From UBA2253 sp964646985 (GTDB lineage: Bacteria; Bacillota_I; Bacilli_A; ML615J-28; CAG-698): 23,434 bases of DNA. Location: the NCBI GenBank assembly GCA_964646985.1, contig CAZYFI010000019.1, forward strand, positions 1 to 23,434, read 5' to 3'. A model generated the notes under the pieces. The model did not search any database, was not told where the DNA came from, and was given only the letters and a program-made list of their open reading frames with translations. Position numbers and translations under genes: made by a program. Below are positions 7,315 through 15,550 of this stretch, one piece after another; position 1 is the stretch's first letter; every line of letters starts with the position of its first letter.

Positions 7315-8448
7315 TTACTTCGGTAATTCTAATATGTTTTGGTCAATACAGTATTGTAAGACCTTTGCTTCCATTAAGTGACGATTGAGGTATTCTTGAT
7401 AATCGTCTAAACGTTTAAAGTCGCGGAATAAGACTTTGTCGAACTCTAGTTCTTCTCTTACTTTTTCTTGCAAAGCAAAATCTGAAGAAGAAAAATTAGA
7501 ATTGATAACCCAAATTAAATATTCTTTAATGATTTCTTTACTAGTATCTTTGATATATGCGCTGCGCAATTTTTTTGCTTTCGGCAATTCTTTATCAGCC
7601 CAAAAGTGATTGATGACTGCATCTTCTATCACAACATCGCCATTGATATAAATATATTCCGCTAAAAAATCAAGCAACACAGCAACAGAAGTAGAAAAGC
7701 TGAGAATTTCATGCAACTTAACATGTAGTTGTTCAACCGTCTTCATTCCTAAAAAATGAAAGGTAGAAACAATTTCATCTGTTAATGGCGGATACACTTT
7801 TTTGGTAATCTTGGTAATTTTGCCACGGACAACAACACCTTCATCTTCGTCAAGTACAACCTCATCTCCGATTGTCTTTTTCAAAAACAAGGAAAAGGAT
7901 TTTTTTGTTGTGGAAACATTCTCAATCTCGCGATCAACAATTTTGTTAATAATAAAATCGTCTTTCACATACATCAAATCATATGTCACAAGGCAATCTA
8001 AATCTACTTCTTCTGATGGAACCACTTGATATAAAGCAAAATCATGGAACAATTGCTCATAAAATGCTTTGAGTGTGGCTTCTTCTATTGGTAGTTTTAA
8101 CAGTTCATTGGGAACTTGGGAAGGTAATTTGATTTGCAATCCCGCTGGCAAAATACAAAACTGGCAAATAATAACCAATGCATCAGTCATGGACAAATCA
8201 TTTAAATAACGGTATCGCTTCCAATGAACAGGAATCACATCTAATTTTGTTAATTCAACATCAATGATTCTTGTTTCGATATGTCTCATCACAAGATCAT
8301 CGATTGCTTTTTTTTCTTTTTTCGTGTTTGCGTTTGCAAGACCATATCCATCAATCACAGTTTGATAGATTTCTTGGATATCGGTTTTAGAAAACGTGAA
8401 ATAGACTTGATGGTATTGTGAACCAATATAATCTTGTTTGATTTTCAT
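7315..8448 (-). CDS. Divergent trigger-factor-like protein between clpX and lon
   Basis: This 377-residue protein is not a standard annotation match, but it resembles the trigger factor encoded two genes upstream. Residues ~213-240 (ITKKVYPPLTDEIV...KTVEQ) align with trigger factor residues ~244-270 (IKKRVLPELNDEFV...KTVEE). The preceding stretch (VTYDLMYVKDDFIIN..., ~154-210) lines up with a shortened FKBP-like domain, and the N-terminus (VYFTFSKTDIQEIY) with LLTVELTKEEFGVYY. The ribosome-docking GFRKGK motif is absent, so ribosome binding is doubtful. The downstream half is helical, like the trigger factor arm domain. I start it at the ATG at 8446-8448, because GGG at +7 spacing favours it over the TTG just upstream. 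A chaperone or protease-adaptor role with ClpX or Lon is inference from homology and position. Confidence 0.75.
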   Translation of the reverse strand: MKIKQDYIGSQYHQVYFTFSKTDIQEIYQTVIDGYGLANANTKKEKKAIDDLVMRHIETRIIDVELTKLDVIPVHWKRYRYLNDLSMTDALVIICQFCILPAGLQIKLPSQVPNELLKLPIEEATLKAFYEQLFHDFALYQVVPSEEVDLDCLVTYDLMYVKDDFIINKIVDREIENVSTTKKSFSLFLKKTIGDEVVLDEDEGVVVRGKITKITKKVYPPLTDEIVSTFHFLGMKTVEQLHVKLHEILSFSTSVAVLLDFLAEYIYINGDVVIEDAVINHFWADKELPKAKKLRSAYIKDTSKEIIKEYLIWVINSNFSSSDFALQEKVREELEFDKVLFRDFKRLDDYQEYLNRHLMEAKVLQYCIDQNILELPK

Positions 8449-8459
8449 CAATCTACCCG

Positions 8460-9713
8460 TTAAGCCATTTTCGATTGCTTTTTAATAAACTTAGCATCCC
8501 CACCTGAGACAATAAACTCTTTCGTAATGATGCATTTTGCTAAATCTTTTTCTTCAGGAACTTGAAACATGATTTCTAGCATAATATTTTCAATGATGGC
8601 ACGTAAGCCACGGGCTCCAGTTTTTTGTTTGTGTGCTCTTGTAGCAATTTCCCTAATGGCTGCTTCTTCAAATTCTAGACTTACTCCATCCATCTTTAAC
8701 ATTTTTTGATATTGCTTGATGATGGCATTTTTTGGTTCTTGCAATATTTTCACAAGATCATCGATTTCTAAGACTTCTAAATAAGCAATGATGGGCAAAC
8801 GACCAACAAGTTCCGGAATGATTCCATACTTTTGTATATCTTCTTGTGTCACGTTGTGATATCGATCTTTTTCTGGTTTTGTCATGCTACTTGCGGCATT
8901 AAAACCAATGGCTTTTTTCCCAAGGCGAGAACGAACAATTTCAGTAACTCCCTCAAAAGATCCACCACAAATAAACAACACATTTGTTGTGTCAAAAGCA
9001 ATGAACTCTTGGTGCGGGTGTTTTCTTCCTCCACCAGGAGGAACATTGGCAACTGTGCCTTCTAATATCTTAAGCAAAGCTTGTTGTACACCTTCTCCTG
9101 ATACATCTCTTGTAATCGATGGGCTATCGGATTTACGTCCTATTTTATCTAGTTCATCAATATAAATAATGCCTCTTTGTGCCAAATCTAAATCAAAATC
9201 AGCAGCTTGTAACAATCTAAGCAATACATTTTCAACATCTTCGCCAACATATCCCGCTTGCGTTAACGTTGTAGCATCAGCAATAGCAAATGGAACATTC
9301 AAGATTTTTGCAAGTGTTCTAGCAAACAATGTTTTTCCACTACCTGTTGCTCCCAACAATAATATATTACTCTTTTCAATATCAATTTCGCTTTTTTCAA
9401 ACAAATTGTTTTGTACACGTTTGTAGTGATTGTAAACGGCCACACTCAACACTTTTTTCGCATATTCTTGGCCAATGACATATTCACTCAAACGATCGTA
9501 TATTTCTCTTGGAGTTAATTCTAATGCAAAACTTTTTGGTTTTGCATTTTCTTCTTCTGATTCAGGAACAAGGCTCATTTGAAACATTTGATGACATACA
9601 CCAACGCAAACATCACAAATATATGCGCCATCACCCTCGATGATGTGACGCTCATTTGATTCTGGCATCCCACAAAATGAACAAATGCGGGTTTTCTTTG
9701 TTTCTTTTGCCAT
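8460..9713 (-). CDS. clpX: ATP-dependent Clp protease ATP-binding subunit ClpX
   Basis: ClpX is a hexameric AAA+ unfoldase that feeds substrates, including SsrA-tagged proteins, to ClpP. The 417 residues match the family. The N-terminal C4 zinc domain uses Cys11, Cys14, Cys33 and Cys36. Walker A is GATGSGKT (121-128), pore loop 1 is GYVG (154-157), Walker B is IIYIDE (182-187), and the RKH pore loop is at 230-232. The ClpP-docking IGF tripeptide is at 269-271, so a ClpP partner encoded elsewhere is expected. The gene lies between tig and the trigger-factor-like gene with short gaps, and a GAGGTGAG ribosome site precedes it. Confidence 0.97.
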   Translation of the reverse strand: MAKETKKTRICSFCGMPESNERHIIEGDGAYICDVCVGVCHQMFQMSLVPESEEENAKPKSFALELTPREIYDRLSEYVIGQEYAKKVLSVAVYNHYKRVQNNLFEKSEIDIEKSNILLLGATGSGKTLFARTLAKILNVPFAIADATTLTQAGYVGEDVENVLLRLLQAADFDLDLAQRGIIYIDELDKIGRKSDSPSITRDVSGEGVQQALLKILEGTVANVPPGGGRKHPHQEFIAFDTTNVLFICGGSFEGVTEIVRSRLGKKAIGFNAASSMTKPEKDRYHNVTQEDIQKYGIIPELVGRLPIIAYLEVLEIDDLVKILQEPKNAIIKQYQKMLKMDGVSLEFEEAAIREIATRAHKQKTGARGLRAIIENIMLEIMFQVPEEKDLAKCIITKEFIVSGGDAKFIKKQSKMA

Positions 9714-9734
9714 GCTCTCACCTCAATTCTTTCT

Positions 9735-11021
9735 TTATTTTATAATAGCACTTTTTTTAATTTGTTCAATGGTTTTTAACATTAAAAAATGATAAGCAAT
9801 TTTCTCTTTTGGATATTGCTTTTTGATTTCTTCTAAATCTTGATTGTATGATTTCGCAATTTCAGAATAATGATTTTGATAATCTTCATCACTTAACGTA
9901 ATGTTTTCTGTTTCAATTATCTTAGAAATCACCAATTCTTTCAATACATCAAAACGGGCAGGAACTTTGATCATCTCTTTGTATTGTTCAAGTGTCATAC
10001 CTTGATATTGCAATAATTGTTCAAAGGTAATACCATAGCCTTTAGCACGTTCTTCTTCTTGTTTTAGCATGCTGTCTAAACGACGCTCAACCAATACATC
10101 ATGAACATTGACTTTCGCATTATCACATACTTTATGAAGCAAATCGTATTCAAATTTATTGTCACTTGCTTCTTGTTTTTCTTGTTGTAATTTGTTTAAT
10201 TGATGAGTACGATATTCTTCAACTGTTTTTGGATCAAGATTTAAAGATACGACAAATTCATCATTTAGTTCAGGTAATACCCGTTTTTTGATTTCATGAA
10301 GTTTTACTTTAAAAACAGCGTCTTTTCCCTTAAGATTTTCTGCATGATAATCTTCCGGAAACTTCACTTTTACATCTTTTTCTTCTTCTTGCTTCATTCC
10401 CACCATTTGTTCTTCAAACCCAGGGATAAATTGTTTAGATCCAATTTCTAAAGAATAATTTTTCGAAGAACCACCTTCGAATAATACGCCATCAACACTT
10501 CCTTCAAAATCAAATACGGCAGTGTTTCCAACTTCAAGTACGCCCTCTTCGACCAATTCTAAATCAGATTTGCTTTTTAAATCACGATTGATGGCAGCTT
10601 CGACTTCAGCTTCTGAAACGTTTGTATCATCTTTGCTTATTTCTACATTGAAGTATTGGCCAAGTTCAACTTCTGGATACACCAAAACTTCAGCTTTAAA
10701 CTTTAACGTTTTTTCTTGTTCAAATGTTTCAAAATCGATGTCAATCTTAGGTTCATCAATGACCTGTACTTCATTTTCTTCCACTGCTTGATAATAAGAT
10801 TGGCCTAACGCTTTATCTAAGGCGTTTTGGTAAGCTTGGCCATCACCAAACTTTCTTAAGTACATCTCACGAGGAACTTTTCCTTTTCTAAATCCTTTGA
10901 CTTCAGCTTGTTCTATCAATTTTTTTAACTCTTCTTCATAATACACACCGAACTCTTCTTTGGTTAGTTCGACTGTGAGCAACACTTTATCTTCTTTTGT
11001 TCTTTCAATATTTACATTCAT
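9735..11021 (-). CDS. tig: Trigger factor (ribosome-associated chaperone, PPIase)
   Basis: Trigger factor docks at the ribosome exit tunnel and shields nascent chains. I prefer the ATG at 11019-11021 (428 residues). AAGGAG (11032-11037) is 10 nt from it but only 1 nt from the upstream in-frame ATG at 11030. The ribosome-binding signature GFRKGKVP is at ~43-50. The FKBP-type PPIase domain spans ~165-245 (AVFDFEGSVDGVLFEGG, then FIPGFEEQMVGMK), and a long helical C-terminal chaperone domain follows. The gene is 15 nt after the stop of the upstream helical protein. The order tig-clpX-lon is the classic Gram-positive arrangement. Confidence 0.96.
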   Translation of the reverse strand: MNVNIERTKEDKVLLTVELTKEEFGVYYEEELKKLIEQAEVKGFRKGKVPREMYLRKFGDGQAYQNALDKALGQSYYQAVEENEVQVIDEPKIDIDFETFEQEKTLKFKAEVLVYPEVELGQYFNVEISKDDTNVSEAEVEAAINRDLKSKSDLELVEEGVLEVGNTAVFDFEGSVDGVLFEGGSSKNYSLEIGSKQFIPGFEEQMVGMKQEEEKDVKVKFPEDYHAENLKGKDAVFKVKLHEIKKRVLPELNDEFVVSLNLDPKTVEEYRTHQLNKLQQEKQEASDNKFEYDLLHKVCDNAKVNVHDVLVERRLDSMLKQEEERAKGYGITFEQLLQYQGMTLEQYKEMIKVPARFDVLKELVISKIIETENITLSDEDYQNHYSEIAKSYNQDLEEIKKQYPKEKIAYHFLMLKTIEQIKKSAIIK

Positions 11022-11036
11022 ATTCTTCATTCTCCT

Positions 11037-11651
11037 TTAATTTGATTCAATTGGGCAAATGATGGTCGTAATATTTTTTAATTCTTCCATCATTTCTTCA
11101 GGATATCCCATTTCATATAACATATTTAATAAATCAAACCATCTTACATATAAGTAATTGGCATCTTGATTGCTTCCATAACTTTGTTCACGTCCTAAGC
11201 CTTCACAGAAAACCATTAGCACTAAAGTCAAACGTGAATAAAGCGAATGAATTGGCAACATTAAAATATTGGTATAATTGGTGTTTTCCCAAACGTGGTA
11301 CTCTGCAACCTCAGGTTCGTTTAATATTTTGCTATTTTTAATCAGGGATAAAGCAAGATAAAGATCACGTTCTCCAAGAGCAGATAATAATAAGTAATAT
11401 AGCATCTCCATGCTTTCATAATTTTTGGCCAACAACTGTTGACCAAAAATCAAGGTATGTTTAAATTGTTTTAATACAAAACCCGCCATCAATACTTTGT
11501 CAATGGACAACTTCATTTTATTATCCCATTGAGATACCATATCCCATTGGGACAACACTTGAAAACGAAGTTGAAACACGGATGCAAAATCATTTTCTTG
11601 CATCAAGTGATCAATACGTTTTGCGAGTTGGATTTGTTCGTTGTGATTCAT
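11037..11651 (-). CDS. Unrecognised helical protein between pepF and tig
   Basis: This 204-residue soluble protein is predicted to be almost all helical, with no signal peptide. Hydrophobic helices such as YESMEMLYYLLLSALGERDLYLALSLI suggest a TPR-like or other helix-pair repeat fold, but no clean consensus repeat could be drawn by eye. Its ATG overlaps the stop of pepF by one base (TAATG), and tig begins just after its own stop, so it is translationally coupled on both sides. In B. subtilis a TPR-repeat gene (ysoA) also sits next to tig. That is positional similarity only; homology is untested. Confidence 0.6.
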   Translation of the reverse strand: MNHNEQIQLAKRIDHLMQENDFASVFQLRFQVLSQWDMVSQWDNKMKLSIDKVLMAGFVLKQFKHTLIFGQQLLAKNYESMEMLYYLLLSALGERDLYLALSLIKNSKILNEPEVAEYHVWENTNYTNILMLPIHSLYSRLTLVLMVFCEGLGREQSYGSNQDANYLYVRWFDLLNMLYEMGYPEEMMEELKNITTIICPIESN

Positions 11652-13345
11652 TATTTTAATTTTGATTGATCAAAATTATTTAAAAAGTGTTGCAACTCTT
11701 TCGCAATAAGCGAAACCGTCCCATCTACAAATGGATTTTTCAATCCCGATGCTTCAATTAAGCCTAAGAACGATTTGCTTCCTCCAAGAGTACATAACTT
11801 ATAGTATTTTTTCCAAGCTTCTTCGTGATTTGCTTGATTTAAAATCCAGAATTGTTGGGCACAGACTTGAGCCAATGTATAATCAATGTAATAAAACGCA
11901 GTGCTAAAAATATGTCCTTGGCGGAACCAATAAGTTCCTTTGTTTAAGAATTCATTTTCATAAACTTTATAAGGCAAATATTTTTGTTCAATGCTTCGCC
12001 ATAAGGCTTTTCTCTCTTCAGGTGTTAAAAGAGGATTTTCATAAACACCATGTTGGTATTCGTCAACAGCAACACCATAAGGAATAAACGTAATTGATCC
12101 AGCCAAATGTTCATATTTGTATTTATCTGTGTCATTTCCAAAGAATAAATCAATCCATGGCCATGCAAAGAATTCCATACTCATGGAATGAATCTCGGCT
12201 GATTCCATAGTTGGCCAGTAATATTCTGGAACTTCAAAATGGCGACTTGAAAATACTTGGAAGGCGTGTCCCGCTTCATGGGTTAAGACATCAACATCTC
12301 CTGCTGTTCCGTTAAAATTAGAGAATATAAATGGCGAACGGTAATCAGGGAAATAAGTGCAGAATCCACCACCGGCTTTGCCTTGTTTTGCTTCTAAATC
12401 AAGTAGTTCGTGTTCTATCATGAAATCAATGAATTCGCCTGTTTGTGAACTCATTTCATGATACATCTTTTGCGCTTGTGAAACCAAGAAGTCACGATTG
12501 CCTTGCGGTTTTGGATTGCCTGATGCGAAATTAATGCCCAAATCATAACTCTTCATATCTTTGATTCCCAAACGTTTTGCTTTTTCTTGGAAAATAGAAA
12601 CAGCGACAGGAACCAAATCTTTTTCAACTTGTTTGCGATAATTGGCAACCATTTTGCTGTCATAGTCGGTTCTACCCAAACGGGCATAACCCACTTCTAC
12701 AAAGTTTTCATAACCAAGCTTTTTCGCAATCCGCGTTCGTACTTTTACAAGCTTATCATAGATTTCGTCATATTTTGCTTCGTTTGTTTCAAAGAACTTC
12801 ATGACTGCTGCTTCGGCTTGTTTTCTTGTTTCGCGATTAGGGGAAATAGCATATGGTGACATTTGTGATAAATTGTTGATTTTTCCATCAAATTCAATTT
12901 TAGCACTGGCAGTTAATTTCGTGTATTCTGTAACCAATTTGTTTTCTTCTTGCAAATCTTCAATGATTTCTGGCTTAAATGTTTTCAAATTGGCTTCAAT
13001 CAAAGCAAACAATTGTTTGCCATATTTTGCTTCTAGTGCACTCTTAAACGGACTAGTGTGCAATGCTAGGGCAAGTTGATTTTCAAATCCCGAAATAAAA
13101 GGCGAGTTTTCATCAAAGAAATTTTGTTCTTCTTCATAGAAATGATCCGTGGTATCGATGGCATTGCGAGCACCAACCAAGGATTGCATCGTTTGTAACG
13201 TGTTTCTCACTTTATTGATGTCATCAATTGCTTTTACAACCAATTCCAATGCATTTGCTTGTTTTAAAGCATGAATGGCTTGTTCATAGGCTTGTTTTAC
13301 TTCATCTAAATTTGGTCTTACATAAGGATAATCTTTAAATATCAT
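11651..13345 (-). CDS. Oligoendopeptidase, M3 family (PepF-like)
   Basis: This is a zinc metallopeptidase that cleaves cytosolic oligopeptides. I place the start at the ATG at 13343-13345 (564 residues). An AAAGGA site is 8-9 nt upstream, and the promoter -10 at 13374-13379 puts the transcript start downstream of the more distal in-frame ATG at 13435. The zinc motif HEAGH is at ~356-360, with the third-ligand Glu likely in AEIHSMSMEF (~384). Length and the motifs TYFPDYRSPFIFSNFNGT and LTHEAGHAF fit M3 oligoendopeptidase F-like enzymes. The gene leads the operon containing trigger factor, ClpX and Lon, whose proteolytic peptides it could process further (inference). Confidence 0.93.
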   Translation of the reverse strand: MIFKDYPYVRPNLDEVKQAYEQAIHALKQANALELVVKAIDDINKVRNTLQTMQSLVGARNAIDTTDHFYEEEQNFFDENSPFISGFENQLALALHTSPFKSALEAKYGKQLFALIEANLKTFKPEIIEDLQEENKLVTEYTKLTASAKIEFDGKINNLSQMSPYAISPNRETRKQAEAAVMKFFETNEAKYDEIYDKLVKVRTRIAKKLGYENFVEVGYARLGRTDYDSKMVANYRKQVEKDLVPVAVSIFQEKAKRLGIKDMKSYDLGINFASGNPKPQGNRDFLVSQAQKMYHEMSSQTGEFIDFMIEHELLDLEAKQGKAGGGFCTYFPDYRSPFIFSNFNGTAGDVDVLTHEAGHAFQVFSSRHFEVPEYYWPTMESAEIHSMSMEFFAWPWIDLFFGNDTDKYKYEHLAGSITFIPYGVAVDEYQHGVYENPLLTPEERKALWRSIEQKYLPYKVYENEFLNKGTYWFRQGHIFSTAFYYIDYTLAQVCAQQFWILNQANHEEAWKKYYKLCTLGGSKSFLGLIEASGLKNPFVDGTVSLIAKELQHFLNNFDQSKLK

Positions 13346-13373
13346 AAGGTTTATTCCTTTCTTTGTATGAAAT

Positions 13374-13402
13374 ATTATAGCACAAAAAGTTCGATATATC
13401 AA
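13374..13402 (-). promoter_or_regulatory. Promoter of the pepF-tig-clpX-lon operon
   Basis: On the minus strand TTGATA (13397-13402) and TATAAT (13374-13379) are 17 nt apart, and a TGC before the -10 makes it extended. No CIRCE or CtsR-type operator was seen around it. Confidence 0.8.
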
Positions 13403-13442
13403 ATTATAACACTCTATTTTTCCCACAATTTTCATAATGGTT

Positions 13443-13474
13443 TTGTAAGAATATTATTTTTAATATGGTATAAT
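13443..13474 (+). promoter_or_regulatory. Promoter of the nitroreductase gene
   Basis: Plus strand TATAAT (13469-13474) is preceded by TGG, an extended -10. The possible -35 (TTGTAA, 13443-13448) is at a poor 20-nt spacing. The ribosome site AGGAGG follows within 12 nt, so the leader is very short. Confidence 0.55.
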
Positions 13475-13494
13475 AAAGACAGGAGGACAAAATC

Positions 13495-14028
13495 ATGTTA
13501 TTTTCCGATGTCATATTAAAAAGAAATAGTTGTAGAAACTTTCAAAATAAGAAAATAGAGCCAAAAATACTAGAGCAATTAGTGGAGATGGCAAGAACTG
13601 CACCCTCAGCAGTCAATGGTCAACCTTGGTTTTTACATGTTGTTTCCAACGAAGAAACACTCGCTTTCATCAAGCAAGCTTGCACATCGATGAAGATGAA
13701 TTTGTTTATACTAAAAGCACCAACCTTAATTGTGATAGAAGAGACGCAAGACAACATCCTTTCTAGCACCATAGGCAAAATAAAAGAGATGCCATTTTCT
13801 AGCATTGATATTGGTATCATCACAGCATTCATCACATTGGCGGCAACCTCACTTGATTTAGGAAGTTGTATATTAGGGTGGTTTGATAAAGATAAAATCA
13901 AAAAAGCATTGAATTTGAATAAAACAGCAAAAATCCGTTTGGTGATCGCTGTTGGCTATCCAACCAATGAGCAAATAAAACCCAAAAAACGCAAAGATAC
14001 AAAAAAAATGAGTGCCTTTTACGAATAA
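13495..14028 (+). CDS. Nitroreductase-family flavoprotein
   Basis: This 177-residue protein fits the compact nitroreductase (FMN-dependent NAD(P)H oxidoreductase) family. The N-terminal ILKRNSCRNFQNKKIE is the FMN phosphate-binding region, ARTAPSAVNGQPWFLHVV is the family signature, and the C-terminal VIAVGYPTNEQIKPKKRK closes the FMN site. The substrate cannot be inferred. AGGAGG precedes the ATG. It is convergent with a TetR regulator and shares a hairpin with it; the regulator may or may not control this gene. Confidence 0.9.
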   Translation: MLFSDVILKRNSCRNFQNKKIEPKILEQLVEMARTAPSAVNGQPWFLHVVSNEETLAFIKQACTSMKMNLFILKAPTLIVIEETQDNILSSTIGKIKEMPFSSIDIGIITAFITLAATSLDLGSCILGWFDKDKIKKALNLNKTAKIRLVIAVGYPTNEQIKPKKRKDTKKMSAFYE

Positions 14029-14031
14029 TAA

Positions 14032-14062
14032 GCCTTTACTTTTAAAGTAAAGGCCATTTTTA
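14032..14062 (+). terminator. Terminator between the nitroreductase and tetR genes
   Basis: GCCTTTACTT / AAGTAAAGGC (10 bp, loop TTA) is followed on the plus strand by CATTTTTAT. The minus-strand side is TTATTATT, so it could also stop the convergent tetR transcript weakly. Confidence 0.75.
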
Positions 14063-14617
14063 TAATTGCGACATTCCCCCAATGATCATTTTTTCACAAG
14101 GAATGATGATATCCATAATCGGTGTTTGGCAACTTGTTTTAAACCACTCCTGGATGATTCCTAGGCCACCAGACACAATGTAAACCAACAATAGTTGAAT
14201 AAATTGATCATCATATTTTGGTTCTAAATATAGCACACCCTTTCTTGCTTCCTTGATGAGTGTCTGTTTTAATTTGTCAATAAAATTAATATCTCCATGA
14301 ATGCCAACTAGCGCGCGACAAAAGTCACAATCTTGTTGTAAATAAGTTGTTACTTTCAACAACATTGGTTTTAAATCACCGTGAGGTGATGTTGTTTTGT
14401 ATTGATCAATGATATTGCTTAAATTGTTAATGAGTTCATTTTCGAAACTTTCTAACATTTGCTCTACACTTTGAAAGTGAAGGTAAAATGTTCCTCGATT
14501 CATTTTCGCACGATGTGTCAATTCTTTTACCGAAATTAAGTGAAAGTCTTTTTCTTCCATCAAAGCAATTAATGTTTCCTTTAATAACTTCTTTGTTTTA
14601 ATAATTCTTTGATCCAT
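14060..14617 (-). CDS. TetR-family transcriptional regulator
   Basis: This 185-residue DNA-binding repressor type has an N-terminal TetR helix-turn-helix (~1-55): KTKKLLKETLIALMEEKDFHLISVKEL, then THRAKMNRGTFYLHF, the typical recognition-helix region ending in the FYxHF motif. The C-terminal ligand domain contains VYIVSGGLGIIQEWF, as in the C-terminal domain of many low-GC Gram-positive TetR proteins of the DhaS type. GGAGGGGG precedes the ATG. Its own promoter overlaps a direct repeat that may be its operator. The ligand is unknown. Confidence 0.9.
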   Translation of the reverse strand: MDQRIIKTKKLLKETLIALMEEKDFHLISVKELTHRAKMNRGTFYLHFQSVEQMLESFENELINNLSNIIDQYKTTSPHGDLKPMLLKVTTYLQQDCDFCRALVGIHGDINFIDKLKQTLIKEARKGVLYLEPKYDDQFIQLLLVYIVSGGLGIIQEWFKTSCQTPIMDIIIPCEKMIIGGMSQL

Positions 14618-14633
14618 TGTTCCCCCTCCAATT

Positions 14634-14672
14634 TATCTATTTTATTATATCTATTTTTTTAAATTTAGTCAA
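14634..14672 (-). promoter_or_regulatory. tetR promoter with overlapping direct repeat
   Basis: On the minus strand TTGACT (14667-14672) and TATAAT (14644-14649) are 17 nt apart, close to consensus. AAAATAGATA occurs twice, 14 bp apart (14634-14643 and 14648-14657), overlapping and following the -10. An autoregulatory operator is plausible but not shown. Confidence 0.7.
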
Positions 14673-14698
14673 CTTTGAAGATAAATCATTGGTAGAAT

Positions 14699-14728
14699 AA
14701 AAAAAGGACAACCTCTAGGGTTTGTCCT
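14699..14728 (-). terminator. Terminator of tRNA-Arg
   Basis: On the minus strand AGGACAAACC / GGTTGTCCT (one bulged A, loop CTAGA) is followed by a T run. It lies about 50 nt beyond the tRNA CCA end. Confidence 0.8.
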
Positions 14729-14779
14729 AACTGTTGACCTTACGATTCTGTTTTTTATTTAGAAATATTGTTTAAAAAA

Positions 14780-14855
14780 TGGCGTCCCGGAGGGGAGTTG
14801 AACCCTTGACCTATTGCTTAGGAGGCAATCGCTCTATCCACTGAGCTACCGGGAC
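14780..14855 (-). tRNA. tRNA-Arg (anticodon CCU)
   Basis: The minus strand gives a 76-nt cloverleaf. The acceptor GTCCCGG pairs with CCGGGAC, followed by G73 and an encoded CCA. The D-arm is GCTCAGTGGATAGAGC, the anticodon stem-loop TTGCCTCCTAAGCAA has CCT at the anticodon position, and the T-arm is AGGGGTTCAACTCCCCT-like. CCU reads AGG, a minor Arg codon. It has its own promoter and terminator. Confidence 0.95.
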
Positions 14856-14866
14856 ACAGTACTAGA

Positions 14867-14875
14867 ATTATACCA
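14867..14875 (-). promoter_or_regulatory. Promoter of tRNA-Arg
   Basis: On the minus strand TGGTATAAT (extended -10) ends 11 nt before the tRNA 5' end. The -35 region is only a weak TAGAAA. Confidence 0.6.
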
Positions 14876-14926
14876 CTTTTTTACTTTTATTTCTATCTGT
14901 TTTTTTCCTTTTTGGATTCTGTTTTG

Positions 14927-15436
14927 TTAGATGTATTTTTCTTGGATGAGCACCTCTAGCACTTTTGAATCGCGCTCGATCATTATTTTATCTTTGGGTC
15001 CATGCTTTTTGTTTTTGTTTGCAAAAATAGCATCAAGAGGAAACACAAACTCAAGAGAAAATCTTTCTTCTAATTCATAACCTTGCAATGATTGTTTACC
15101 TATTTTTTCTTGTACATTGCAAAAATAGTAATAATTGTCTTGCACAAAAACATCTTCTTTTTTGCCTTTTTGGATGCGGTGAACCATGCCAAACTCCTTT
15201 ATCGAAGAAGGAATGACTTCTAGCCCTGTTTCTTCTTGTACTTCTCTCATCAAAGCGTGGGATATACTTTCATTTGCTTCAATTCCACCACCAGGAAATT
15301 TATAGTAATCATATTTTAGGCTATGGACCAAAGCTATTTTACCATCGCAAATGATGATTGCTCTTACAGAAGGGCGAATCGCCACTGTGCCCTTTACATC
15401 ATAATCTTTTGTGTCAATGTGAAATAAAGTTCGCAT
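14927..15436 (-). CDS. NUDIX hydrolase
   Basis: NUDIX enzymes hydrolyse nucleoside diphosphate derivatives. The Nudix box is complete: GGGIEANESISHALMREV then QEETGL, matching Gx5Ex7REUxEExGU. I choose the ATG at 15434-15436 (169 residues), 7 nt after GGGAG. The open frame continues further upstream, but that part is promoter DNA. The substrate cannot be told. The first third of this gene and its promoter region are duplicated at 17022-17269, and originally the gene was probably divergent from the gene now at 17283. Confidence 0.9.
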   Translation of the reverse strand: MRTLFHIDTKDYDVKGTVAIRPSVRAIIICDGKIALVHSLKYDYYKFPGGGIEANESISHALMREVQEETGLEVIPSSIKEFGMVHRIQKGKKEDVFVQDNYYYFCNVQEKIGKQSLQGYELEERFSLEFVFPLDAIFANKNKKHGPKDKIMIERDSKVLEVLIQEKYI

Positions 15437-15549
15437 ACATTCACTCCCTTTTTCATATTTATTATTATACCCAGAATTTCTTCTTTTTTGTATGACAAGT
15501 TGTATGTTTTTATAACATCTTATGATTAAATAGGATAAACACCCTGAAG
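15302..15549 (+). repeat. Direct repeat copy A (NUDIX 5' region)
   Basis: This 248-bp stretch aligns without gaps to 17022-17269 with 14 mismatches counted by eye (about 94% identity). It covers the first ~45 NUDIX codons, the start and the upstream promoter region. It is the intact copy. Confidence 0.95.
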
Positions 15550-15550
15550 A

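Noticed and set aside
13346..13435. 30-residue N-terminal extension of the M3 peptidase
   Set aside because: The promoter -10 lies within it and the better ribosome site is before the internal ATG.
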